From positions 1-64,000 of the forward strand of contig JAXMBX010000014.1 in the NCBI GenBank assembly GCA_046349635.1: a stretch of DNA of 64,000 nt, in the 5' to 3' direction. This document shows, one piece after another, positions 28,763 through 36,536 of the stretch (position 1 is its first letter; the number at the start of each line of letters is the position of its first letter). This stretch comes from JAXMBX01 sp046349635. GTDB lineage: Bacteria; Planctomycetota; Planctomycetia; Planctomycetales; Planctomycetaceae. The notes below the pieces were generated by a model. It had not been told where the DNA came from and did not search any database. It worked only from the letters and a program-made list of their open reading frames with translations. The translations under genes and the position numbers were made by a program.

Positions 28763-29449
28763 TTAGCGTTTCGCCGGTTGTTTGGCGGCCAGTTGTTCGC
28801 GGCGGAGGACTTCCTGGTCGTAGGCAGCCTTGAGGACTTTTTCGAGTTGCCCCTGGGTGTAGATGGTTCCGGTGGGCTTGTTGAAGTCGCGGCCGTGAGG
28901 GGCATCGCCGAGCATGACACCGAGGTTCTTGCCGCCGTTGGTGGTGGTCATGTACTGGACCATCTTGTAGCCGTCGGCGGTATTGATCAGCTCGCGGACG
29001 CGGTTCTCGCCACCCTGCAGGTAGGTGAGGCGCTGGACGCGGTCATAGCCTTCGGGATAGGTGGCAATGCGGCGCATGAAGCGGGTGCCGGCGGGGGTGT
29101 GGAACTGACGGACGAGGAAATGCTGTTCGGGGAGGAGTTTCCCCAAAAGTTGTTCGTGATCTTTGGCATTGAGCTGCCAACCCTGCTCATCGATTTCATG
29201 CAGCGCGCGTGTGACCTGCTCGCGGGTGATGAGATCGCCGGGGCGATAGCCGGGCTGTTTTTCGATGTTCGCCTTGAGGGTCTCCTGGACTTTTTTGAAG
29301 TCAGGGAGCGGAGCGGGAGGAGATTGCTCTGACTGCTCCGCTTCGGCAGGAGCCTTCTGTGTGGCTTTTCCAGGAGCGGCCGAGGCTGGAGTGGCCAGGA
29401 ACGCCGAGATGACAAAGATACCCCAAGCCCGAGCGGGAATGCGCGTCAT
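28763..29449 (-). CDS. Secreted protein of unknown function
   Basis: A 228-residue exported protein with a signal peptide ending in PASA. An Ala/Glu/Pro/Gln-rich linker leads to a folded part starting LPDFKKVQETLKANIEKQPGY. That part has a helical region ITREQVTRALHEIDEQGW and a predicted alpha/beta region with RRIATYPEGYDRVQRL and YMTTTNGGKNLG. The tail is charged (QEVLRREQLAAKQPAKR). I recognise no family. The gene is alone, with the PQQ gene start about 200 bases downstream on the same strand. Confidence 0.65.
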   Translation of the reverse strand: MTRIPARAWGIFVISAFLATPASAAPGKATQKAPAEAEQSEQSPPAPLPDFKKVQETLKANIEKQPGYRPGDLITREQVTRALHEIDEQGWQLNAKDHEQLLGKLLPEQHFLVRQFHTPAGTRFMRRIATYPEGYDRVQRLTYLQGGENRVRELINTADGYKMVQYMTTTNGGKNLGVMLGDAPHGRDFNKPTGTIYTQGQLEKVLKAAYDQEVLRREQLAAKQPAKR

Positions 29450-29621
29450 AAATCACCGCTGTCTCAAATACCCACTGCCATAAAGTTCGGATCGATATCT
29501 CAATTATCGGTCAGAAACGGGGGGTGAATGGGGCGGGGATTTCGAAAGGGGGGAGGTACAGCATGCAAAGGCTTGAAGCTCTGGCACTTAGCACGCGTTA
29601 CGTTTTCGTGTTACTCGGAAA

Positions 29622-29656
29622 GGGGAGGCCTGGATGAGCGGTATCCAAACCTCCCC
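29622..29656 (-). terminator. Candidate terminator of the 57-residue protein gene
   Basis: GGGGAGG at 29622-29628 pairs with CCTCCCC at 29650-29656, and an inner TGGAT/ATCCA stem at 29631-29635 and 29643-29647 extends it. Read on the minus strand it starts 17 bases after the stop of the small gene and is followed by TTTCC. The stem is strong but the T-run is poor. Confidence 0.45.
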
Positions 29657-29672
29657 GCAGTCCTTGGCCCGG

Positions 29673-29846
29673 TTACACTCGTTTATCGAGTCCGCCCCCC
29701 GCATCATTGTCGCCATCATGATCGGGATCTCCGCCCGTCACTTGAGGCGCAGGTGTAGAGGTTTGTGGTGCGGGAGGAGGGTTGGTTCCCGCCGGTTTGA
29801 TATAGGTGGTTGCCGCGCCCCCTCCGATGCTGGAGATACTGGACAT
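29673..29846 (-). CDS. 57-residue acidic, Asp-repeat protein
   Basis: A short gene starting at ATG 29846 and ending at TAA 29673-29675. It encodes 57 residues: MSSISSIGGGAAT, a Pro/Thr-rich middle (TNPPPAPQTSTPAPQ), then GGDPDHDGDNDAGGG and DKRV. DPDHDGDND resembles a calcium-binding Asp-repeat loop of the EF-hand or dockerin type. AAGGGGG lies about 5 bases upstream of the ATG, an excellent ribosome binding site, and a candidate terminator follows. There is no signal peptide. I know no named family; the biased composition and proper signals argue for a real gene. Confidence 0.6.
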   Translation of the reverse strand: MSSISSIGGGAATTYIKPAGTNPPPAPQTSTPAPQVTGGDPDHDGDNDAGGGLDKRV

Positions 29847-30091
29847 GATTGCCCCCTTGTGTGAGTCGTGGAAATTGAGAGGCAGATCTCTGAGAACTTC
29901 GGATCGGCCAGTCTCGAAGATCGGTCAAGGGTCCGTCATGTTGCAGGCGGAGTCGAATCGTAAACTGGAATTCATGTTCCGCGATCGACCGTAGTTCATT
30001 GATCGGGAAATCCGGGGGCGCGGTTTGCCTGACCCGGAGAATCTAAAGAGCCGAAGAGGAAGGTTTCAGCAGGTTTCCGGGGCTTCAGAGA

Positions 30092-31147
30092 TTACTTTTT
30101 GAGGGGGAGTTCGATGCGGCGGCCGGTTTTGGCGGATTGGTAAATCGCGAGGATGATCTCCACGCTTTTGCGGCCTTCGGCGCCATCAACGAGAGGTTTG
30201 CTGCCGGTGTGGATGGCCTTGATGAAGTCCTTGAGCTGATCGCGATGGCCGGCGTAGGAGATCGCTGCGGGGTTGCTGGCCCCTCCGCCACCGCCGACTT
30301 TCTGGGCGAACTTCTGACGGATGGTTTTGTCCTTGGCGGTCTCTTTCGCGAATTGCCAGAGGAGGATGTCGTCCTGTTCGACGATGGCGGTTCCCTTCGT
30401 GCCGTGGATTTCGGTTTTCTTGAGAAGGCCGGGGAAAGCGCTGGTGGTGGCTTCGATGACGCCGAGGGCACCGTTCTTGAAGCGGAGTGTCGCGACGCCG
30501 ACGTCCTCAACTTCGATCCGTTCGTGAGCGAGGGTGGCGGTGAGGGCGGAGACTTCGGCGACATCTCCCATGAGCCAGTAGATGAGATCGACGTTGTGGA
30601 TCGCCTGGTTCATGTAGGCACCGCCCCCGTCGAGATCCCAGGTGCCGCGCCACTTGCCGCTGTCGTAGTATTCCTGTGAGCGCCACCATTTGACGTAGGT
30701 ATCGCCGAGAGTGAGCTTGCCGAACTTCCCGGAGTCAATAGCCTGCTTGAGGACCAGATTCGCGGCGCTGAAGCGGGAGGGGAAGATCGTGCAGAGTTTG
30801 ACTTTGTGTTTTTCGCAGGCGGCGATGATCTTGTCGCAGCGGGCGAGCGTGATTTCGAGGGGCTTTTCGACGACAACGTGCTTGCCGGCTTCGGCGGCGG
30901 CGACGGCGGGGTCGCGATGGGCACCGCTGGGGGTGCAGATGTTGACGATGTCGAGGCCGGGGTGCTTGAGGAACTTCGCGTAGTCGGTGTAGACCTCGCA
31001 GGGGCCGACGATGTCGATGATCTTCTTCGCGTTCTCGGGGCGGGACGTGTGGAGGGCGACGAGCTTGGCGCCGCGGATGTCGTTGATGGCGCGGGCGTGG
31101 AAGGCGGAGATCATTCCGCAGCCGACGATACCGAAACCGGTCTTCAT
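30092..31147 (-). CDS. Gfo/Idh/MocA-family oxidoreductase
   Basis: A 351-residue intact NAD(P)-dependent dehydrogenase of the sugar/inositol type. The Rossmann motif is FGIVGCGMISAFHARAI, followed by VNICTPSGAH, the catalytic-type lysine in VVVEKPLEIT, and the second domain with LDGGGAYMNQAIHNVDLIYW. No signal peptide, so cytoplasmic. The substrate is probably a sugar, inositol or related polyol and is not resolvable. It follows tyrS by 35 bases on the opposite side of its start, on the same strand, so tyrS reads into it. Confidence 0.87.
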   Translation of the reverse strand: MKTGFGIVGCGMISAFHARAINDIRGAKLVALHTSRPENAKKIIDIVGPCEVYTDYAKFLKHPGLDIVNICTPSGAHRDPAVAAAEAGKHVVVEKPLEITLARCDKIIAACEKHKVKLCTIFPSRFSAANLVLKQAIDSGKFGKLTLGDTYVKWWRSQEYYDSGKWRGTWDLDGGGAYMNQAIHNVDLIYWLMGDVAEVSALTATLAHERIEVEDVGVATLRFKNGALGVIEATTSAFPGLLKKTEIHGTKGTAIVEQDDILLWQFAKETAKDKTIRQKFAQKVGGGGGASNPAAISYAGHRDQLKDFIKAIHTGSKPLVDGAEGRKSVEIILAIYQSAKTGRRIELPLKK

Positions 31148-31181
31148 GGTGTGTGGTCCTGTGGTGCAATGATTCGGGGGA

Positions 31182-32418
31182 TCAGCCGTCGAACACGATC
31201 TTGACGATTTTCTTTTTGCCTGCCGAGACGATCATGCCATCGCGGAGTTCAATTTCGGCTTTGACCTCGGTGGGGCGGTTCTCCCGGTCATCAATCCAGA
31301 CCCCTCCCTGGCCGATGAGGCGGCGGGTATCGCTGGTGGTGGGGACGAGCTTCAGGTGCTTGTGAATGAGATCGATCAGGCCGACTTTGGTTCCGCGGAG
31401 TTCCGCGGGGAGGGAGATTTCCTCCAGGTCGGTGGGGAGGGCCTTGCCGCTGATTTCGTTTTGCCAGCGCTGGGAGGCGTCTTTGGCTGCCGCTTCGCCG
31501 TGGTATTCGGCGATGACGGTTTCCGCGAGGAGAATTTTGGCGCCGCGGGGATCTTTAGCGATGAGGGGTTCCGCCACTTCGGACATGGAGAGTTGCGTGA
31601 GCAGTTCGAAGTACATGGGCAAGCAGGCATCGGGAACCTGCATGAACTTCTTCATCATGTCGTAGGGGGATTCACTGATGCCGATGTAGTTGCCGAGGCT
31701 TTTGCCCATACGCCGGACACCATCGGTCCCGACGAGGATGGGGGACATGACGCCGATCTGCATGGGGAGACCCTGATGGCGCTGCAGATCACGGGCGAGC
31801 ATGAAGCTGTACAACTGCTCGGTGCCTCCGAGTTCGATATCGGAGCGGATCTTGACGGAGTCCCAGGCCTGCATGACGGGGTAGAGGCATTCGTGCAGAG
31901 AGATGGGTTGTTCGGCCTTGAAGCGCTTGGCGAAGTCGTCGCGGGTGAGGAGTTGTGCGACGGTGACCTGGCTGCAGAGTTCGAGGACATCGGTGAACTG
32001 CATGGTGCCGAACCAGTCGCCGTTGCGGACGACTTCGGCTTTCGAGAGATCGACGACCTTGCCGACCTGTTCGAGATAGTCGCGGGCGTTGATTTCGACC
32101 TGTTCCTGGGTGAGGCGGGCGGGTCTGATCGCGACCGGAGGGATCGCCGACGAGGGCGGTGTAGTTCCCGATGATGATGACCGCCTGGTGGCCGAGATCC
32201 TGGAACTGGCGCATCTTGCGGAGGGGGACGGTGTGGCCGAGGTGGACGTCGATGCCGGTGGGATCGATGCCGTATTTCACACGGAGAGGGACACCGGTGT
32301 CGTAGCTCTTTTTGAGCTTGGCGGCGAGTTCTTCCTGGGGGACGATTTTTTCAATGCCGCGGCGGATCACCTCAAGCTGGTGTTCGACGGGGGGGAATTT
32401 TTGATCGGTCGGGGACAT
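31182..32418 (-). CDS. tyrS: Tyrosyl-tRNA synthetase, frameshifted in this sequence
   Basis: A class I aminoacyl-tRNA synthetase attaching tyrosine to its tRNA. The HIGH-like motif is in GIDVHLGHTVPL, ALVGDPSGRDQTRP follows, and the KMSKS equivalent is RRMGKSLGN. The C-terminal S4-type RNA-binding domain is GLIDLIHKHLKLV to VKIVFDG. The frame breaks at about 32110-32120, just after QTRP. Restoring two bases (a lost CT or GC) gives TRP-x-LTQEQVEINARDYLEQVGKVVDLSKAEV and rejoins the frame that runs to 31182. An intact essential synthetase is expected, so this is most likely a consensus error unless another copy exists elsewhere. Confidence 0.87.
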
Positions 32419-32474
32419 GGTTCGGTTTATATCAATTCACAACAGAAAATCGGATGACGGATGCTGGCCCGCGA

Positions 32475-33281
32475 TCAGGAGCCTCCGGAGAGGATGCGGA
32501 GGGCAAACATCAGGAGGTTGAAGCCGTTGAAGAGGGCGTGGGTCCAAACGGCGGCGAAATAGCTGCCCGTTCGATCATACACGTAGCCCAGGGCGATGCC
32601 CAGCGGGATGATGGGGAGGGCATCATACGGGCCGTGGCAGGCCCCGAAGATGAAAGCGGAGAAGAGAATGGCGGAGGCGGGTTTCCAGATTTGAGCAAGT
32701 GCCCCCTGGAGGAGGACGCGGAACATCAGTTCTTCAAAGAGGGGGGCAATGACGACGGCAGAGAGGATGACTTCCAGCCAGGTGCCGAGATCTCCCTGTT
32801 CCTTAAGGAGATTGATGAGTCGATGTTCCGTGCGAAAGGGTTGCACGAGGAGGAACATGAGAAAGACAGGGAGCAGGCTGAGGTAGAAGCCCCAGGTACC
32901 GGCGGCGAGGAGTTGGCGGACATGTTGCCACGAGGGGAGGGCTTTGGGCGGGATAGCGTTCGGGAGCGTGGATAGCCATTCCTTGCGGCCGCAGGCGATC
33001 AGGAGGACAGGGGGAGTGATGAGGACGCGATAGAGCATGTTGGCGTGGTGATCATCATGCGGAACTTTGAGCCAGTTCATCCAGAGTTCCGGGAGGAGAA
33101 GCAGGCACAGGAGAAACAGCGGGAGGGAAAGGTGCGGTGGGAGAGGCGCGGTACGATCAGGATTGCGGGGGAGGAGAGGTTCGTGGCGGTTGAGCTGGCG
33201 GAAGGCCGCGGACCACAACAGCAGGCTGATCGCGCCGGCGGAAATCTGGATCAACAGCAGCACGGAATAAGAGAGGGGCAT
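32475..33281 (-). CDS. CPBP-family intramembrane glutamic protease
   Basis: A 268-residue polytopic membrane protein of the CAAX protease/bacteriocin-processing (Abi) family. The catalytic pair of motifs is visible: EELMFRVLLQGAL (EExxxR) and the following FSAFIFGACHG and VWTHALFNG histidines. Several hydrophobic helices surround them, beginning YSVLLLIQISAGAISLLLWSA. These proteases cleave within the membrane; substrates in planctomycetes are unknown. It lies 56 bases upstream of tyrS on the same strand, possibly one transcript. Confidence 0.82.
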   Translation of the reverse strand: MPLSYSVLLLIQISAGAISLLLWSAAFRQLNRHEPLLPRNPDRTAPLPPHLSLPLFLLCLLLLPELWMNWLKVPHDDHHANMLYRVLITPPVLLIACGRKEWLSTLPNAIPPKALPSWQHVRQLLAAGTWGFYLSLLPVFLMFLLVQPFRTEHRLINLLKEQGDLGTWLEVILSAVVIAPLFEELMFRVLLQGALAQIWKPASAILFSAFIFGACHGPYDALPIIPLGIALGYVYDRTGSYFAAVWTHALFNGFNLLMFALRILSGGS

Positions 33282-33469
33282 GTGGAACCGTGAGACTGTG
33301 GATCGGTTGTCTTCTGGAGTGGACGTGGTTGAAATTCCGGGCTGTATTTTAGTGCAAAGAGGTCGGATTTCGCGCCGTTGGATCGGAAATTTTGCGGGAC
33401 GGCTGACGTTTGGGTGCTGGTCGCATAGAATCCAGTTTCACGGCACATTTTCCCGGCGGCACGACTTTT

Positions 33470-33868
33470 ATGCAGACCTTTGACGTTCAAACCCGCGAGC
33501 GGGACCAATTCGTGGAGATCACGGACCGGGTCCGGGATGTTGTGACTGCGAGCCAGATCCGGGAGGGGAGCGTGACGGTGTATGTACCGCACACCACGGC
33601 GGGGGTGACGATCAACGAGAACGCCGATCCGGACGTGGTGCACGACATGCTGTTGACCCTCAAGCGGCTGGTACCGAAGGACGCGACAGGATATCGGCAC
33701 GGGGAAGGGAACAGCGATTCGCACGTGAAGGCTTCGATGATGGGGTCGAGCGCGACGGTGCTGATCGACAACGGGCAACTGGTGCTGGGTGTGTGGCAGG
33801 GGATTTACTTCTGCGAATTTGATGGGCCGCGGCGGCGCCAGGTTCACGTCCAGGTGCGGGGAGTGTGA
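33470..33868 (+). CDS. yjbQ: YjbQ/UPF0047 family protein
   Basis: A 132-residue small protein of the UPF0047 family, whose members show weak thiamine phosphate synthase activity in E. coli. Conserved signatures are VPHTTAGVTINENADPDV, RHGEGNSDSHVKASMMGSS and GQLVLGVWQGIYFCEFDGPR, with metal-binding His residues typical of the family. The upstream open frame is longer, but the family-type N-terminus begins at the ATG at 33470 (MQTFDVQTRERDQFV). The stop is separated by one base from the GTG of trpC, so they are cotranscribed. Confidence 0.9.
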   Translation: MQTFDVQTRERDQFVEITDRVRDVVTASQIREGSVTVYVPHTTAGVTINENADPDVVHDMLLTLKRLVPKDATGYRHGEGNSDSHVKASMMGSSATVLIDNGQLVLGVWQGIYFCEFDGPRRRQVHVQVRGV

Positions 33869-33869
33869 C

Positions 33870-34664
33870 GTGAGCGAGCAGGATGTTTTGAAAACGATCG
33901 TCGACCATAAGCGGACGGAGATCCGGGAGGCGGAGGAACGGGTCAGCCGCGCGGATCTGGAAGCGCGGTTGTCGTCTGCGCCGCCGGTGCGGGACTTCGT
34001 GCGGGCGTTGCGCGATGCGTCCGGGATGGGGTTGATCGCGGAGGTGAAGAAGGCGTCACCCTCGGCGGGACTGATCCGGGCGGATTTTGATCCGGTGGCG
34101 ATTGCCAAGACATATGAACAGCATGGGGCGAACTGTCTGAGCATTTTGACGGATGAGAAATTCTTCCAGGGGGCGCTGGATTACCTGATTCAGGTTCGCG
34201 CGGCGGTGTCGCTACCGGTGTTACGGAAGGATTTTATCCTCGATACGTACCAGGTGCTGGAGGCACGGGCGGCGGGGGCGGACTGCATTCTGCTGATTGC
34301 GGAATGCCTGGATGACTGCCGGATGCGGGAGCTGTATTTTTATGCTTCCGAACTGGGGATGGATTGCCTGATCGAGATTTACGATCCGGAGAATCTGGAT
34401 CGGGTGCTGAAACTGGAGCCGCCTCTGATCGGAGTGAACAACCGCAATCTGCGGACGATGATTACGTCCCTGGATCATACACTGACGATCGCCCCGAAAG
34501 TCCCGGCCGGGACGATCCTGGTCAGCGAGAGCGGAATCAAGACGCATGCGGACGTTGCGCACTTGCAGTCGCATGGAGTTCGGGCGATGCTCGTGGGGGA
34601 ATCGCTGATGCGGTCCCCGGATATCGGCCAGGCGGTTGATCAGTTGTTGGGGAAGCGTGCGTAA
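33870..34664 (+). CDS. trpC: Indole-3-glycerol phosphate synthase
   Basis: Closes the indole ring in tryptophan synthesis from carboxyphenylaminodeoxyribulose phosphate. A 264-residue barrel with all marks: VLKTIVDHKRTEIREAEERV, LIAEVKKASPSAGLI, LSILTDEKFFQGAL, LPVLRKDFILD, IGVNNRNLRTM and LVSESGIKTHADV. The start is GTG at 33870, one base after the yjbQ stop and preceded by GGGGAG; the longer upstream frame overlaps yjbQ and is rejected. It is separate from trpA at the window start. Confidence 0.95.
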   Translation: MSEQDVLKTIVDHKRTEIREAEERVSRADLEARLSSAPPVRDFVRALRDASGMGLIAEVKKASPSAGLIRADFDPVAIAKTYEQHGANCLSILTDEKFFQGALDYLIQVRAAVSLPVLRKDFILDTYQVLEARAAGADCILLIAECLDDCRMRELYFYASELGMDCLIEIYDPENLDRVLKLEPPLIGVNNRNLRTMITSLDHTLTIAPKVPAGTILVSESGIKTHADVAHLQSHGVRAMLVGESLMRSPDIGQAVDQLLGKRA

Positions 34665-34714
34665 AGTCTGTCGTATCGGAAACTCAAGACCATTGATTTG
34701 AAAGGATGCTCCTG

Positions 34715-35317
34715 ATGTCCACCATTCCCACGACGGTCGAGCAGATTCTGGTGGTGCCGACGGCCTTGTTTCACGAGATCGGCTACTTTCAGGGGTTGAG
34801 CGACAATGTCGCTCCTTATCTGAAGACGCTGCTGGATCCGATGCACACCAGCTATCGCCCGCGCGACAAGATGGAGATCGATCCGAGTTTCAAGCAGTTG
34901 ATCCCTTATTGCATCTTCCGTTGCGGTGACCTGGTGTTTCATTACACGCGAGGGACGTCGCAGGGAGAGGCCCGGTTGCATGCGAAGCGCTCGATCGGAG
35001 TGGGGGGGCATATCTGCTCCGACGACCATGGAGCTCAGGATTCGCCGTACCTGCAGGGAATGCGGCGGGAACTGGACGAGGAGATCCTGATTGAGTCCCC
35101 TTACACGGAGCGTTGCGTGGGGATGCTGAACGACGACCTGACCGAGGTGGGGAAGGTGCACCTGGGGGTGGTGCATATTTTTGATCTGGATGCCGCAAAA
35201 GTTTCCCCTAAGGAAAAGTCGATGATATTGGCAGGCTTTGCCCCTGTGGAGGAGTTGAAGCGGGATCGCGACCAATTTGAAACGTGGTCGCAGATCTGCC
35301 TGGATCAGCTGTTCTAG
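34715..35317 (+). CDS. Nudix-like protein
   Basis: A 200-residue soluble protein. The central segment GVGGHICSDDHG to MRRELDEEILI has a Nudix-type box with RELxEE, though the spacing from the leading Gly is longer than the strict consensus. The flanking strands (YCIFRCGDLVFHYTRG, KVHLGVVHIFDLD) suit a Nudix fold. Nudix enzymes hydrolyse nucleoside diphosphate derivatives; the substrate is unknown. I start at the second ATG (34715), with AAAGGA about 8 bases upstream. It follows trpC by 50 bases and ends 3 bases before repeat element copy 1. Confidence 0.72.
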   Translation: MSTIPTTVEQILVVPTALFHEIGYFQGLSDNVAPYLKTLLDPMHTSYRPRDKMEIDPSFKQLIPYCIFRCGDLVFHYTRGTSQGEARLHAKRSIGVGGHICSDDHGAQDSPYLQGMRRELDEEILIESPYTERCVGMLNDDLTEVGKVHLGVVHIFDLDAAKVSPKEKSMILAGFAPVEELKRDRDQFETWSQICLDQLF

Positions 35318-35318
35318 T

Positions 35319-35391
35319 CGCAAAATGCTCTGGACGATTGGCGTTGTGCTTACGCTTGTGAGTGCAAGGTGATCACCATCCGCATTTTGCG
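35319..35391. repeat. 69-bp paired-end element, copy 1
   Basis: CGCAAAATGC (35319-35328) and GCATTTTGCG (35382-35391) are perfect inverted ends. Between the 8-base cores the element is 69 bases. The first 17 bases (35321-35337) match copy 2 at 52965 exactly, and the last 21 differ at one base. The 31-base middle differs but contains a small hairpin in each copy (here GCGT 35341-35344 with ACGC 35352-35355). A palindrome GGTGATCACC lies at 35368-35377. It follows directly after the Nudix-like gene. Confidence 0.65.
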
Positions 35392-35584
35392 AGGCGGAAT
35401 CAGGGCAAAGCTTCGGCAGAAACTGCCGTTGGCGCGCAAGCGCGTGGAAGAGTGAGACAAAACCCGTGCGGAGTCACGGGATCAAGGAAGATCAGGGCCG
35501 TTCTCGATTGGAGTACGGTCCACGGTCGGGAGGCCATTCCCCACGAATGCTCCGGCCGGTGAACAGGAAACAAAGGAGTGTCCG

Positions 35585-36307
35585 ATGGAGATGTCTCGAC
35601 GTAACTGGCTGGCAACGGCGGCAATGGCCGGTCTCCCCGCCGTCATGGCAACCGGCGCTTTGCACGCTGCCGATGAGACCGCCGACAAACCCAAGGCCGA
35701 AGCCCCGGTTCCCGGTGCCCTGAGCGAGGAAGAACTGGGCCGCCTGCTGAAATCCATCGGCTTGAAGCCGGTCAAGAACAAGAGCCGGTACGACTTCGAA
35801 TTCGCCGATTCTCCCCAGAAGGGTGAGGAAGAGTGGACGTATTCGATGTCGGTGGTATTGAGCGCTGACCAGAAGACGATCTGGGTGCTGGCGTGGCTGG
35901 ATGAACTGCCCAAGTCATCCCGTGACGTGCCGCGCCTGGCGTTGCTGCGGATGCTGGCGGAGAACGACAAGATGGGGAAAGGAAAATTCTTTTCCTGGAT
36001 TCCGGCGAACCGCCGTTTCGCGCTGCAGCAGGTCATCGACAACCGGGAAATGACGACCTCCAAGTTCCGGGGTATCTTGCGGGAACTGGGTGGGACGGTG
36101 TACGCCACTTATGGCGTGTGGTACGTCGAAACGTGGAAGGAATACGACGGATCCACCATTGCTGAATCCGCTCCGTCAGGAACATCCTCGGAGAATGCTT
36201 CCGAGACCGCTCAGGAAGCGCGTCCGACGAAGCAACCGGCGAAGAAGCCAGGAGGGGTTCCCGCGAAGAACGTGAGCAATACGAAGACAAAATCCGAAGA
36301 CGAGTAA
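35585..36307 (+). CDS. Exported protein with possible YbjN-like fold
   Basis: A 240-residue protein with a twin-arginine-like N-terminus (MSRRNWLATAAMAGLPAVMATGALHA). The folded part, ELGRLLKSIGLKPVKNKSRYD to GILRELGGTVYATYGVW, has the length and helix-strand pattern of YbjN or type III chaperone-like proteins; this is a tentative match. The C-terminal 50 residues are Ser/Lys/Pro-rich and probably disordered. AAGGAGTG lies upstream of the ATG. A strong intrinsic terminator follows. Its role is unknown. Confidence 0.65.
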   Translation: MEMSRRNWLATAAMAGLPAVMATGALHAADETADKPKAEAPVPGALSEEELGRLLKSIGLKPVKNKSRYDFEFADSPQKGEEEWTYSMSVVLSADQKTIWVLAWLDELPKSSRDVPRLALLRMLAENDKMGKGKFFSWIPANRRFALQQVIDNREMTTSKFRGILRELGGTVYATYGVWYVETWKEYDGSTIAESAPSGTSSENASETAQEARPTKQPAKKPGGVPAKNVSNTKTKSEDE

Positions 36308-36346
36308 ATTCGTCGCGGTTGGATCTTCATGAGGGGGGAATGCATA

Positions 36347-36374
36347 AGACCCCGGAGTTTTGGCTCCGGGGTCT
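36347..36374 (+). terminator. Strong hairpin terminator
   Basis: AGACCCCGGAG (36347-36357) pairs perfectly with CTCCGGGGTCT (36364-36374) across a 6-base loop, 40 bases after the exported-protein stop and followed by GTGCGTTTTCTTT. An 11-bp GC-rich stem with a trailing T-rich tract fits an intrinsic terminator. Confidence 0.7.
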
Positions 36375-36492
36375 GTGCGTTTTCTTTGGGAATGAGTGAG
36401 CGTCGCTCGCTTCGATATCGGGGGCTTCCGCTGTCGCGGAGCGCCCCCGCCACCCACATCGAATTGACTTTGTCTCTTGTGGTGCGCACCCC

Positions 36493-36512
36493 CACGCCGG
36501 ACTACCGGCGTG
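36493..36512 (-). terminator. Hairpin after O-acetylhomoserine sulfhydrylase
   Basis: CACGCCGG (36493-36500) pairs with CCGGCGTG (36505-36512) across ACTA, about 25 bases past the stop of the leftward gene. The stem can be extended by outer CCC/GGG pairs with a bulge. No clear T-run is seen, so it may be a 3' stabiliser or terminator. Confidence 0.45.
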
Positions 36513-36536
36513 TGGGCCACCCCATTCAAGAAGGAA

